DNA of 36,434 bases from Paratrimastix pyriformis (Eukaryota > Preaxostyla > Paratrimastigidae): NCBI GenBank assembly GCA_027972325.1, contig JAPMOS010000187.1, forward strand, positions 22,501 to 58,934. The letters are read 5' to 3'. Of this stretch, positions 1-10,122 are shown piece by piece. How positions within the stretch are numbered: position 1 is the first letter of the stretch; each line of letters starts with the position of its first letter. Under the pieces are notes generated by a model. That model had not been told where the DNA came from. It was given only the letters and a program-made list of their open reading frames with translations, and did no database searches. A program made the translations under genes and the position numbers.

Positions 1-1250
1 GAGATTGGAGATAATTCACCGACCGCCAGCAAGCCTCTTAGTTGCACGTCGTTCCTCAATGGGTTCTCTTCCGATCCCGTGTGCGCTGTCCCCCCCGCAC
101 CTGGAGTCAGGTGTTTTTTCCCTCTCTGCGGCACATCTGGCGCACCAACACCAGTGTTTGATGTTTTTCTTTGGGGTGGGCCTGCGCTTGCCCATGACCA
201 TCACCCCAACACTGGGACCCTTGTGTGATTTCAACGCGTATCTGCTCGTTTGCATGCCGCGGGTTTTCTCATGAGGGCGCTCCGTTGGATGTCCGGATGC
301 CCCTCTGCCTCGGTGTGTACGTTGACTCACCAACACCGTGACGATGGCATGCATGCACCGCTGGTTTTTTCATGAGGGCGATCCGTTGTATGTCCGGATG
401 CTGTGCCCGACACCAACACCGAGAAAATTGGTGCTATGTACTTGAGGGGCTTGCACGTGTTCATGCCCTGGTATGTTCATGGGGTGTCTGTCTGTTCATC
501 ACCCGCACTGCTCCCCGATGTTCTCTTATGAGTCTATGCTCGGCGCCCTTCTGCCCCGGTGTGTTTGTGGACTCCGAGCACCGAGGCAGATAGCTTACAC
601 CCCCAACGGGTTATATATCGACAGGGGTATGTTTACCCACCACACATGCCTCCGCGGCCACAGTGAAGGGCGGTGCCACGCGGTGTGTCTTTACACTCAT
701 CAGCCAGTGCGACACTGTTACCCTGTGGGGTCCTTGAGAGCGGCTCTGTTGTGCACTGCTTCGCGGCACAAGAGTTGGTGTTGTTCCGGAGCGGCCCTGT
801 GTGCTCATCATGTCCTGGGATATGTCCTGGCACACCATCGTCTGGGGCGGGCCTGAGGGCGCCCAACATGCCCCTTGGAGGCTGCACTCACACCGGCAGC
901 ATCATCACAGCACCACCACCACCACAGCGAGGAATCATCGAGACTCTTCTTCTTCCCAAACCCCCAGGAAAATAGACATCACGTCAGGCAACGCAAAAAG
1001 CGGCACTGACCACAAATAGAAAGAAATTCCATGTCAGCTGACACGGATAGTGTACCCTGCCCTTGCGTAAGACGTCAAAGGGCCGGGCCCCACTCCGGAA
1101 GGTGTGGTCAGGCCCAGACGCATCCCAAAGAAAGAATGTAGATAGAAGAAAGACGAGAGAGACAAAACAAAAGAGGCTTTCAAAGATTGATCAAACATCG
1201 GCACAATAAAATTCAACTTCTCCTCCCCATGAGCCGCCGAAGCTCACCCC
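1..1250. repeat. Host flank with degenerate ~101-bp tandem repeat, no convincing gene
   Basis: G/C-rich DNA without a recognisable coding region. A 31-bp block beginning catgagggcg occurs at 270-300 and again at 371-401 with only two differences, giving a period of about 101 bp. Looser echoes of the same words (caacaccg, tctgccccggtg) follow up to about 590, so this may be the edge of a decayed satellite. Open frames here are short, overlap on both strands and show no family signature. From 600 to 1250 I see no further structure apart from short CAC/ACC runs near 905-930. Confidence 0.5.
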
Positions 1251-1639
1251 GGTAAGCATGTGTCTGCGGAGGGAAAGAGGAGGGTGGAGAAACCTCCGGC
1301 TTACCAGGTCACGCAAAAAATCAGGGAAAAATACAGAGGGGGCGAAGCCTCAGAAAAAGACCCCCGGGGGACGAAGCGCCTTCCATTCACTTCTTCCCCC
1401 CCTCCGCAGCAGACTCCTCAGCGGAGCTCTTGCCACGGGCAGAAGAGGCGGCCGAAAAGAACTTGCGGCCGCCACGGCCACGGCCACGGCCACGAGTAGC
1501 ACCCCGAGACCATCCTCGGGTCGCGCCTCGAACAGCAGAGCCTCCGCGTCCGCGCGACGAGACCCAGTGTCCACTGCGGCCGCGGTGGGTGTTGGAGTAT
1601 ATAAGGCAGCATCCGGTCGTCCAAGGTGACCGTGATCCC

Positions 1640-3110
1640 GACCACCCACGGAATGTCCTCGTTCTCCGTCTCCTGGGGGACGGCGTCAATCCATGGGGGT
1701 TTAGCTTTGAAGACATTTTTGTTGTCGGGTTCGTTATCGAGAACCTTTCTCCTGTTCTGCGTGGGAAGCTCTCGAACTCACAGATCCTCTTTCTCGTGCC
1801 CAAGTATGCCGAAATCGAAGATCTATCCAGCGTCCTGGAACCTTTATGTCAGGAGTTGTGGGCGCTGAATGACGGCGTTGACTTTTCCCTACCCGAGGGG
1901 ATCCGCCAAATCTTTGGCATCCTGGGCCCGTCCTCATTTGATTACGAGGCGACGGCCCAACTTGGACGGCACCAGGGAGCGTGTGCCACCTTCCCCGCAT
2001 CCAGTGCAAGGAGGGCAAAGACTCGCCTCTTTTTCAAGATCCCAACGCCGCCGCCCCAGGAGAACGACCCCGCCCCCGAACCTTTCTTGACCAGCGGGCG
2101 CATTGCAGATTGCTCGCGCGCGCACTGGAGGCCGGCGATGTGTCGCAAGCACTGAAGACCCGCCTCCTCAAGGAGCATGGATTTTCGGGGCGTGCCCGCT
2201 TTGATGCACTGGCCCATCTGCCCATAATTACGATTCACTTCACAACAACGCATTGAGGCTCGCCGAAGACCTCCACCCTTGCCTTGGTGGACAAGGTGAT
2301 TTCGAGTCTGGGAAATTGGCACGTCCCCATTCTGCAAAGAATTGCGGGTGCCTGAAGGAGGCCCACTTCTTCTATCACCCTGGCATGAACACGGCCGCCA
2401 AGTTTCTTCGCTTTATTGGTCTCTGGCCCGCAGTCGCTCATTGGCTCGGGGCCGACCTCGAGCTTCCAGACAAATTCCGCCGAGTTCTCCTGGACATGGT
2501 CCACTTTTTCAAGCTCGGTCGGGCACGTTCGCTTCGCGTTCCCGCAGACCTAGATGCCTTGGATCAAGCGGCCCTCAGACTCCTCCACTCGTATGGAGAA
2601 GCATTTGACACGGTGCCTTTGAAGGCCCATCTTCTGTGGCACGTCAGTGAGTTGACGAAAAGTGGTGGGCCTATTTCTCTTGGGGGTACCTGGGTGACTG
2701 AGCGACTAATGCGCATGTGTCGCCAATGGGCACGGCAGGGGAACAGAAAAGATTCTGCTGCTTCCATCGCCATAGCATACCGGAGGAGCCAAGTCATCCG
2801 GTTTGGCGGAGCCCAAGCCCAAGCTGAGTCAACCAAAAGGCGATCGCTGCTGGAGATGGATTTGGCGCGACTCCCCGCCACGGCGCGTGATCTTCTTGCA
2901 GGACTTGATGAGGATCTGATCCGTGCCTGTGCGTCAGACACGATACTCAGCGAGGGGAAATTGGTGCGGCCAATTGTGCGAGCCGGAACCCGAATCCTGG
3001 GCATGCTGTACGAGCTTGCCCCCCCTCGGCCAGATGTGGGCATGGGGCTCCCCGCGATCGCGACCACACCAGAGGTCCCGAGCTTCTGTCTCATTCAGGG
3101 CCCAGGTGAG
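1640..3110 (+). pseudogene. Decayed Tnp2/CACTA-like DNA transposase remnant
   Basis: Translated pieces resemble the large Tnp2-type transposases of CACTA and related DNA transposons. The first piece (about 1650-1870) has an Asp-Gly-Val-Asn signature, then a hydrophobic stretch and an 'ENL-P-R-K' region, as around the first acidic residue of that family. A middle piece (about 1980-2250) has closely spaced cysteines and ends in 'ALAHLPI'. The last piece (2253-3110) carries a helical tail with 'KAHLLWHVSEL' and a GT-WVTERL motif, recalling the DUF4218-type region after the catalytic core. The three pieces lie in three different plus-strand frames (2, 1, 3), so the gene is frameshifted or intron-split. 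It ends at a run of (AC)n. The family assignment is from remembered motifs, not an alignment. Confidence 0.4.
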
Positions 3111-3122
3111 CGGGTCTGTTTG

Positions 3123-3168
3123 ACACACACACACGCGCACACACACACACACACATACACACACATAC
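3123..3168. repeat. Imperfect (AC)n microsatellite
   Basis: An AC dinucleotide run with a few GC and AT interruptions, separated by about 30 bp of unrelated DNA from the next, purer array. Long Thr-His or Val-Cys frames across it are artefacts of the repeat. Confidence 0.95.
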
Positions 3169-3199
3169 AACATCGTCCTTCTTGTTTCTGCTTCTGTAC

Positions 3200-3265
<66 letters not shown>
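3200..3265. repeat. (AC)n microsatellite
   Basis: A pure AC array of about 33 units. The 150 bases that follow (to about 3420) show nothing recognisable. Confidence 0.97.
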
Positions 3266-3267
<2 letters not shown>

Positions 3268-3419
3268 ATGATCTTTGAGCCTGTTGGGTATACAGTGCTA
3301 AGAGGAAAAAAAACGCACGCACGAAATCTTACTGGCGGCGTCCTCCTCCTATCGCGCTGTCGTGGCTCGTCCCACCCCTGCGCGGATCAGGGCGACCCGT
3401 GAAGGTGTCGTAGGGGGGG

Positions 3420-3900
3420 ATGGAGAAATCCACTTGGGGCTGCGGCCGGGCGGTGGATCTGGGTGCTGGCTCGGTCCCTGCGGTCACTGTCGCGCATGAG
3501 GAACAGTGCCAGTATGCTCCGCGTCAAGTCCCCGCTGATCCTCCGCAGGGCCTCGCAGAGCGTCTTGTGTTCAGTGCCAGGGACGAGCTGGAGGAGGTCC
3601 CGAACCGACTGTCCCGGGATGCACCCGGTGGCCCCGAAGAGAAGGGCTCGGTTGTCGAACCCCGCCGCCTGGCAGTAGCCCCGATACTGGGCGAGCTTCC
3701 CGTCCCGCGCTTTTGCCAGGTCCTCGTCCCGCACGGCAGTGGTGACGGCCAGCTCGATGACAGTGGGGTCTCCGGCCCTCGCCGGGGCACACCAGCAGGT
3801 CGGGTCGGAGGTGGCGCAGGTGGGCCGGGATTCGCGCCTGGAGCTCCTCCGGGATCTGGTTGCCTTGCGTGCGTTGGCTGCCGAGTCGTGGACGACCACC
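3420..3900 (-). pseudogene. Fragment of retroelement C-terminal nuclease-like domain
   Basis: On the minus strand two overlapping frames give a pattern seen downstream of reverse transcriptase in many LINE-like elements: 'RPDLLV' (about 3810-3830), then 'VIELAVTTAV', a Lys/Ala helix with K-L-A-Q-Y and a 'GF-N-A---GATG-IPG' ending. Members of that group look like decayed PD-(D/E)XK nucleases, in which RPD and VEL supply the acidic residues. RPDLLV lies in a different frame from VIELAV, so at least one frameshift separates them. No reverse transcriptase core is seen nearby. The call rests on motif recall only. Confidence 0.35.

Positions 3901-3902
<2 letters not shown>

Positions 3903-3951
<49 letters not shown>
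3903..3951. repeat. (CA)n microsatellite
   Basis: A pure CA array of about 24 units between the nuclease-like fragment and an unrelated stretch to 4258 in which I see no gene. Confidence 0.97.
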
Positions 3952-3954
<3 letters not shown>

Positions 3955-4258
3955 AGGGAAGAGAGACACCGCAAGAAATGTAGGCACAGTCCACGAGGGA
4001 AGCGCCATAGTCAAGCAGTGTCCACCAAGCCAACATACGCAAGCAGGCGGCAGCGAACAAGGGTCAGTCAACGGCAAAGCGCTCAGGCGGAAGAGCACGT
4101 CAACATCCGAGACCGGAAATCAGGACCCACAAGGGATCCGTCACATGGTGTGGATGGACAGCTCACGCTCTCACCACATCGCACGGCAGCAGCATGTGTC
4201 GCGCCAAAGGGGTCCCCGACACAGGCAAAGACAAGGGGCAATCGGAGCATATGACACA

Positions 4259-4488
<230 letters not shown>

Positions 4489-4489
4489 A

Positions 4490-4925
4490 TCGACGACGGA
4501 CGGGACGGGCAACGAACGGGACGGGTCGGGACGGGACGGCGCACCAGGGACGGGACGTAGGGGCAGCACGACCAGGACAGGCCGCACGTAGCACAGAGGG
4601 GCACGGTGAAGAACGGGACGGACGGGACGGGACGGGACGGGACGGGACGGGGCCGGGGTGTGGAGAGTGTGGGGGGGAGCAGAAGTAGGGACAGGACGAA
4701 GAAAGAAAACGGTCCATCCCCACGAGACGGGGAGTGGATCCGGAAAGTGTAGTGGCACCCAGAATGAGCCTACTGATCGGAGCGCTAGGGGCAGTGCCAC
4801 CACCTCCGGGGGATCCCCCCCGGCCACACACCACCACGGGACGGGACGAGCAAAACAAAAGGACGGGACGAGCAAGGGGGACGGGACAGGACAGGGGACA
4901 AGGGACACGGGTCAGGACAGGCAGC
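4490..4925. repeat. Scattered (GGGAC)n minisatellite
   Basis: Runs of the pentamer GGGAC or GACGG, with degenerate interruptions, are dense at about 4496-4560, 4612-4652 and 4836-4922. Intervening bases are G/A-rich on the plus strand. I see no gene here, and Pro/Ser/Arg-rich minus-strand frames are produced by the repeat. Confidence 0.85.
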
Positions 4926-4970
4926 TGAGTTACAGATGGATCGCCCATGGGGTCCACACTTGGTCGCCCC

Positions 4971-4973
<3 letters not shown>

Positions 4974-5036
<63 letters not shown>
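4974..5036. repeat. (AC)n microsatellite
   Basis: A pure AC array of about 31 units. The 150 bases after it are T/C-rich and featureless up to the transposase-like gene. Confidence 0.97.
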
Positions 5037-5038
<2 letters not shown>

Positions 5039-5185
5039 CAACTCATCCCTTTTCTTCTCTACTCGACACCACTCACTCTTTCCATCTCCTTTTTGTTTTT
5101 CACCCAGGTCGAACTACTCCCGGTCGATCTGGAGGGAGGCGCCGAGTTTATGATTTTCCCTCTTTGAGGTCTCTCGTTTTTTGCT

Positions 5186-6247
5186 TCAGTGCTCACTTTG
5201 AATTCTTATAGTCAGACCCGCGTTGCCCCCAGCCACGCCAAGATCGCCCATCCCACAGAGCTGAAGAAGAAGCCTCAGCTCGGTAAAGCTGAGCTTCTTA
5301 GCATGAGACAGACGCGGGAGGGCCCCGACGTGTGAGGGGAGATGGTCACGCAGCTGTTCCAATCGGGCAATCGCAAGACTCCGCAGAGGCCCCTGGAGAA
5401 CGCGGGCCAAGATGAATCTGGTAGTGTGACCTGACTCGATGTGATCCAGGTCGGGAAGTGCCGAAACGTAAGGATCAAACCCAAGGGGGAAGCGGAGAGC
5501 TGGGCAACCAGTGGGCAGGTACCCCGTGTCTCTCTGTAAGCGCTGACTCGTGGCATTCGAGGCAGACTCGAATCGACGCTGCAATTCAGCTTCCCGTGCT
5601 GGCGTCCGAGGAGTCGAGTTCTCCGCCGGGCAGACTGACGTAGAATTCCGCGCAAACGTTTCGCAGTAAAGGCATCCATGGGCGCTTCTGCCAAGAAGTG
5701 ACGGCACAATGGGAGAAACGAGGACAGACCGGCCTGGACGGACGACACCACAGATCTCGGCGAGGGCGACGCTATCTCCTGTTACCGCAAAGAGCACAGG
5801 AAAGGGGGACTGGGGGGAAGTCGCCTGCTCTTGCGCCGCCACGAAATCTTGGCAGATGCATTGAAACAGAGTCTGCTTCGCCAGCCGGGTGGGGTTCGCC
5901 AGAACACCCAAAGGAAGCCATCCGACAGTGTTCCTGATCCGATGAGGGATCCCGGCGGGGGTCACCCAAATGGCGCAGTATGGACGGTGCGAGTGTAAAC
6001 CATTGTAGACCCCCAGGTCATCCACATACACAATTAAAGGAAGGAAGATCCCCACGTGGTGCTTGACGTGTTCCTCATATTTCAAGGCGAAGCGTGATCC
6101 CTTCCAAAATTCGTCGAGCGGTTCTGTCGCAGCGGGACGGGGATTCGGGGGAGTTGTCCGAATGTCAAAGTGCGCAACAAGGTGAGATACAACATTTCCC
6201 AAAGAAAAGCGATACCCGGCGCCGCACTTTTCGGGAATCGGAAGCAA
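5186..6247 (-). CDS. Tnp2-like transposase fragment (353 aa open frame)
   Basis: A single open frame of 353 residues. The N-terminal third contains 'PLIVYVDDLGVYNG' followed by an aromatic beta stretch and 'GIPHRIRN', like the first catalytic Asp and following strands in Tnp2/CACTA and related DDE transposases. The middle has 'PSLLGRSAHGCLYC', matching the G-H-x-C-x-x-C turn of that family, and a later 'SALPDLDHIESGH' resembles the second acidic region. It lacks the N-terminal DNA-binding part and the C-terminal domain, so it is a fragment or one exon. The gene ends 38 bases from the junction with the virus-like element, so the element or its rearranged copy may lie inside a host transposon. 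The family is inferred from motif order; a different DDE superfamily is possible. Confidence 0.45.
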   Translation of the reverse strand: MLPIPEKCGAGYRFSLGNVVSHLVAHFDIRTTPPNPRPAATEPLDEFWKGSRFALKYEEHVKHHVGIFLPLIVYVDDLGVYNGLHSHRPYCAIWVTPAGIPHRIRNTVGWLPLGVLANPTRLAKQTLFQCICQDFVAAQEQATSPQSPFPVLFAVTGDSVALAEICGVVRPGRSVLVSPIVPSLLGRSAHGCLYCETFARNSTSVCPAENSTPRTPAREAELQRRFESASNATSQRLQRDTGYLPTGCPALRFPLGFDPYVSALPDLDHIESGHTTRFILARVLQGPLRSLAIARLEQLRDHLPSHVGALPRLSHAKKLSFTELRLLLQLCGMGDLGVAGGNAGLTIRIQSEH

Positions 6248-6285
6248 GGTCGGAAGTGGAAGGGCAAGTTTGGCTTCACGGAGAC

Positions 6286-6574
6286 ATACAAGTCACTATA
6301 TGCATGTAGTGTAGCATTGAAATTGAATCCAAATCAGGTTAAACAAAGATGTGAAAGTAGTTTTACGTTTGATGACCTCGTATTTGAGTATGGAGAGTCA
6401 AAGAAGCTCTTACCTCCACAACTCAGGAAGACATTGAACAGTTTGCAGTCATCAATTACCTACTTAGGCATTTCAGCTAAGACTAACAAAGAGCAATACA
6501 AGCAAATGCTTTTTGATAAGATAAAAAACCATAAGAAGATACAGAAGGAAGATAAGGATGCACTTTATGAGTAA
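6286..6574 (+). pseudogene. Partial GIY-YIG nuclease gene, copy 0
   Basis: The 3' part of the gene at 29252-29941 in inverted orientation. It contains the C-terminal helical region (starting KSLYACSVALKLN) but not the catalytic GIY-YIG module, because the copy begins at the host junction. It cannot encode an active nuclease. Confidence 0.85.
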
Positions 6575-7309
6575 CAAAGTGACATGAAATAATGCATATA
6601 GCTCAAATTATTTTCTAAAAATGGCTTAAAGAATTATGAAATATAGTAATTATGGAGTAGTACCACATAAAGGTGCTATTCTATCAGCCGCATACATGCA
6701 CAAGAAGCCGACTGAATGGTTGGATGTTTTGATGAGAAGCCATGCAGTGATTAAATAATGACGGGAACACATTCAGATATCAATTGTGTTTCGCAGCGTT
6801 GTTTTCTCATGAATTGAGCTTAGCATCAAATGAATTTTGTTCAAATAGAACCGGAAGCACTGATAAGCGCTAAAAGTGTTTCGCAGGCTATCACTGAACA
6901 GAATACATCCATGGAATTGGTGGGATAGCCGAGTAATCTCTTCCCCAAACAAACCCGAAGGCTGTCCCTCGTTCTCCGAACTCGTGAAGGAGAACATGTA
7001 AGTTGCTTAGAAGGCAAAAAATACCAATATGAAGAGCGATAACGGTAACATAGTTTCAGTTACGTGTGAACTTACAGTTCATATCGTCCGTGCTTTTTGT
7101 GCACGTCACTACGAACCCGGGATTTCAAGTGACCACAAATCCTTCCGCCCGAGAGTATCGTAGCGAACAACTGTTGTTACGCAGCATTGCTTTTCAAGTG
7201 TACTTTTTAGCCTTTGCAGTGTTTAATATGTGGATGCTTAAGTTCAAGCAGCCACTCCATTTTAACTTTTGTTGTTTTTGATTTAATATAATCTATTGTT
7301 ATATTAATC
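6575..7309. other. Obscure region of copy 0, counterpart of 28248-29251
   Basis: No recognisable gene. The frame at 6773-6997 (minus strand, 74 residues) is identical to that at 28559-28783, but two copies this similar give no test of coding. The sequence just before 7310 is T/A-rich (ttatattaatc) and may hold the promoter of the VLTF3-like gene. Confidence 0.5.
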
Positions 7310-7795
7310 ATGAAGGAGATGGATGAGAAAGCAGAGAGAAAACGTTTGATGCAGTTATCATTGGACTTATATAGACAGGAAGTTGAGAAGGAACCAAAAG
7401 AACCAGAATGGAAGTGTTGTGATAAGCCAGATGCAGTTACAACACCAGAAGGTTTGAATGTCTGTCAGAACTGTGGATGTGTGTTAGAGACACCATTTGT
7501 ATGTAATTTTCAGGAAGAGCGAGCAGCACGTAATAAGTCACATTATGTGCCATATAAACCATCGAATTATTTCAACCAGGTGTTTAGCAAGATGGTACAT
7601 TATCAGATAGCACCAACAGTCAGGGAAAGCATGAAGAGACAGTTTGCTAAGATAAAAGACAGGTTAGCCATCAGTAAGTATAGAATGAATTACAAGTTCA
7701 TCATATCACAGGCGAATGGTATTGAAGATAAGAAGTTATACAAAAGAATTTGTGTCAATCGAGAGTTTATAAAGAAGAAGTGGAATGAGCTTTAG
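7310..7795 (+). pseudogene. VLTF3-like zinc-ribbon gene, copy 0
   Basis: A near-identical copy of the gene at 27732-28247. It keeps the Cys-rich ribbon and the YKPSNYF segment and is slightly shorter than the copy-1 gene. It belongs to a partial fossil copy. Confidence 0.8.
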
Positions 7796-7803
7796 GCTCG
7801 AGC

Positions 7804-8431
7804 TTAAGCAGTAAGTGATTTCATCGACATTAGATTTGACACCTGACGAAGCAATGTGCTTTTATCGAGGACTTTTGTATTGGTGATGATGCCGGAAATA
7901 GAAGTAGCGATGTTAGATACAGTTTCAGATGCATCAGGAAGCATTAAACTGAGTTCATACTTATTGGTTGACACGACAGTCTTATCATTCTTTACGACAT
8001 ACAGCTCAAAGTACCGGATGAACTTATAGATAATGTTGTTGTATTTCACATTCATCACACAGATATCAATAATGTTGTTTGCTTTGATAGCTTGTAGTAT
8101 TAAATCATAGGTGATGCCATGATACTTATCATTTTGATATACGACGCTCCACATTAAGCCGAGCCATTCATTTTCGAAATTTTGCATTCGTTCAGTCACC
8201 TTTTTCTTTAAGATACCCCAGCATGAATTGACTGAAGATTCAAACGTTTCATCTTTTGTATCTCATCGACCAGTCCACTATTTTGTGATACATCACACAC
8301 GACAGATTCAACGAGCAGCTTATCGAGTTTGTATTTAAACACCTCCTCGATGAATCCACCGAGTTCAGCCATGGAATCAACATCGTCATCGAACTGTAAG
8401 TCTCTTCCAGAATTGTTTAGTAGAGGGTAAA
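7804..8431 (-). pseudogene. Partial copy of the 305-residue element gene, copy 0
   Basis: Matches the 3' two thirds of the plus-strand gene at 26818-27735. It ends at the junction with the LINE endonuclease scrap and is broken in a few places. It lies tail to tail with the VLTF3-like copy, as in the main element. Confidence 0.85.
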
Positions 8432-8552
8432 GCAATGTGGCGGACCTGCTGCGAGTTGGGGGGGTCAACATTGCCCTCCTGCAAGAGACGAAAGGCACGA
8501 AAGACAACAAGCAACAGTTGGAGGAGAAGTGGATGAAGGGGTGGTGCTGGAG
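8432..8552 (+). pseudogene. LINE AP-endonuclease fragment
   Basis: A 121-bp G-rich island between two A/T-rich element copies. The plus strand reads 'LLRVGGVNIALLQETKGTK', which matches the strand that carries the catalytic Glu (LQET) in the apurinic endonuclease domain of non-LTR retrotransposons. It ends exactly where copy 1 begins. It has the G-rich, A-poor style of the LINE at 11371-15592, but that insertion lacks its endonuclease end, so I cannot tell whether they are the same family. Reading: a LINE inserted in copy 0 and was itself interrupted by copy 1. Confidence 0.65.
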
Positions 8553-9447
8553 AGTAGTTATAAAAGGAGAGTTCCGAGACAAGCGATTTTCACACACAAT
8601 TTTTCACGCTTGCGTTGTTATTTGAGACAAAAATCGAATTCTTCAGAACAAAATCTTTTTTTCTCATTATATTTTATTGAAAAGGAGCATTTTATTTTAT
8701 CAGCTTTGAATGATTTAAGCATTAATTTTCTTGAGCTACAAACGTTATTTGAGGCAAAATCGAATTCTTCAGAGCAAAATCTTTTTTCTCAATGTTTTTA
8801 AGTAAAACGAGCATTTTATTTTAATCAGCTTGGAATGATTTAAGCATCAATTCATTCGAGCTACAAACGAAATTAGAGGCAAAAAGCGAATTCTCCATGC
8901 ATTTTCAATTTTTTCCATTTTTGTCCCAGAAATTATTTTGCCATTTTGTCAAATCAAACAATTCAATCATCTTAAGCATCAAACGAAAGAGAATTCAATC
9001 AGAAACAGCTTATCTCTTCATTCAAAATAAAATTGTGACAAAAGTGCTTTTCAAAAGTGATCATTAAATAATGCATCAATCTTAAGTAAATGATGCATTC
9101 TTTTGATTGAATCAGCTCAAATAATTGATTCTAAGAAAATGGAAAAGTATGACAAAATGATAAAACAATATGAAATTTGATTTCAGCACCGAGCCCTTTA
9201 AAGCGAAAATTTACTCAGCTTTGACATGAATTGAAAGAGAAACCAATCAGATTTACCTTCTATTTCAAAGAGATAAAAAGCAGCGTTTCATCATTTGAGC
9301 TATGAGTGTTTTAAGATGATAATTCAATGTGCTACAGTTGATCTAATGAGACATAACTCATCAGAATGAACGATAATTATAATCAATGAATCAGTAAAGG
9401 TATTTTAAGAAAAAATATTATCTATAGTTAGTATATAATAACCAGTA
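8553..9447. repeat. Subterminal non-coding region with 127-bp tandem repeats
   Basis: An A/T-rich region without plausible genes, repeated at 32092-32993. A unit starting gttatttgag runs 8617-8743 and again 8744-8868, followed by a shorter third unit from 8869. Each unit contains an (A)ATCGAATTCTTCAGA block, a GAGCATTTTATTTTA block and a GATTTAAGCAT block, and ends in GAGCTACAAACG. By analogy with Polintons and other protein-primed replicons the region may be the terminal repeat with the replication origin. The opposite end is not in the window, so terminal inversion is untested. Confidence 0.75.
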
Positions 9448-10122
9448 ATGTCAAGCAAGCAATCTGTTGAGTCTGATATGCCAGTCGTGATCATTCCGAA
9501 CGATTTCACAGTTAAGAAGCTATCAATTGAAGCCTTATCTGAATCATCCAGGAAGCAAGAGAAGACGATGAAGATGTGTCACATTGAACATAATGGTAGT
9601 AACCTCTTAGTGCAGACGCCACAAATCGACTTAGGACCTTATGGAGTGAACTTTTACGAGAACACTAAAACCATCAGGTTACCAGTTGAGAATGTAGGCG
9701 ATGACTTTAAGAAGATGATAGACAAGCTCGAAAAGTACTGTCAAAACAATGTTGAAAGCATAGTGAATGGTACTTTTGATGAAGGCAAACCAGATGAATT
9801 TGAATACAAATCATTTGCAAAGACGAGTGATAATGACAAGTTTCCGAGCTACTATAAAGTAGCAGTTGGATATGCAGACACACTGTATCCGAGTGTCTTC
9901 AGAAAAGATGAAGATGGTGAAGTTAAACAAGACACAACAATACAAACTAACGAGGATTTACGGAAAGCCGTCAATCCAGGGAGCACAGTTAAAATGATAG
10001 TCCAACTTAAAGTATGGGTTGATGATAAGCAGCATTATGGAATCTCAGCCTCATGCAAACAGCTACTTATAGTGAAAGAAGGGAAGAAGAAAGCAGACAA
10101 TTCAAAGTCTCTTTTTGCTTAA
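9448..10122 (+). CDS. Candidate ssDNA-binding protein (DUF2738/DUF5871-like)
   Basis: The frame encodes 224 residues and looks whole in copy 1. Its C-terminal half has a beta-rich pattern: 'YKSFAK', a 'PSVFRKDEDGEV' turn, then 'GSTVKMIVQLKVWV' and 'YGISASCKQLLIVK'. This resembles the DUF2738/DUF5871 group of large DNA viruses, thought to bind single-stranded DNA through an OB-like fold. A role coating displaced strands during protein-primed replication would fit, but is inference. It is the first gene after the subterminal repeats. Its stop codon shares a TTAA with that of the convergent fibre gene. Upstream lies an A/T-rich tract with tattatctatag. A broken second copy is at 32994-33656. Confidence 0.5.
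   Translation: MSSKQSVESDMPVVIIPNDFTVKKLSIEALSESSRKQEKTMKMCHIEHNGSNLLVQTPQIDLGPYGVNFYENTKTIRLPVENVGDDFKKMIDKLEKYCQNNVESIVNGTFDEGKPDEFEYKSFAKTSDNDKFPSYYKVAVGYADTLYPSVFRKDEDGEVKQDTTIQTNEDLRKAVNPGSTVKMIVQLKVWVDDKQHYGISASCKQLLIVKEGKKKADNSKSLFA

Larger units (their letters stand above)
6286..8431 (-). mobile_element. Copy 0: partial inverted copy of the Polinton-like element
   Basis: This stretch is the reverse complement of 27089-29489 with high identity. It carries part of the GIY-YIG gene, the 1-kb obscure region, a copy of the VLTF3-like gene and part of the 305-residue gene. Both ends are abrupt: 6286 abuts host G/C-rich DNA and 8431 abuts a LINE endonuclease scrap. It is shorter than its counterpart by about 250 bp and is broken in several places. 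Near-identity over long runs points to a recent duplication or a close relative inserted nearby in opposite orientation. Confidence 0.9.

Noticed and set aside
1387-1600. Minus-strand Arg-Gly-rich frame resembling an RGG tail
   Set aside because: The run reflects a CGGCCA-type repeat, and no adjoining domain of a known RGG protein could be recognised.
1598-1606. TATATAAGG box in the host flank
   Set aside because: It sits before a region with frame-broken transposase sequence, and no intact gene follows at a promoter distance.
6575-7309. Small frames identical between copy 0 and copy 1 as evidence for genes
   Set aside because: The copies are nearly identical throughout, so identity carries no coding signal.
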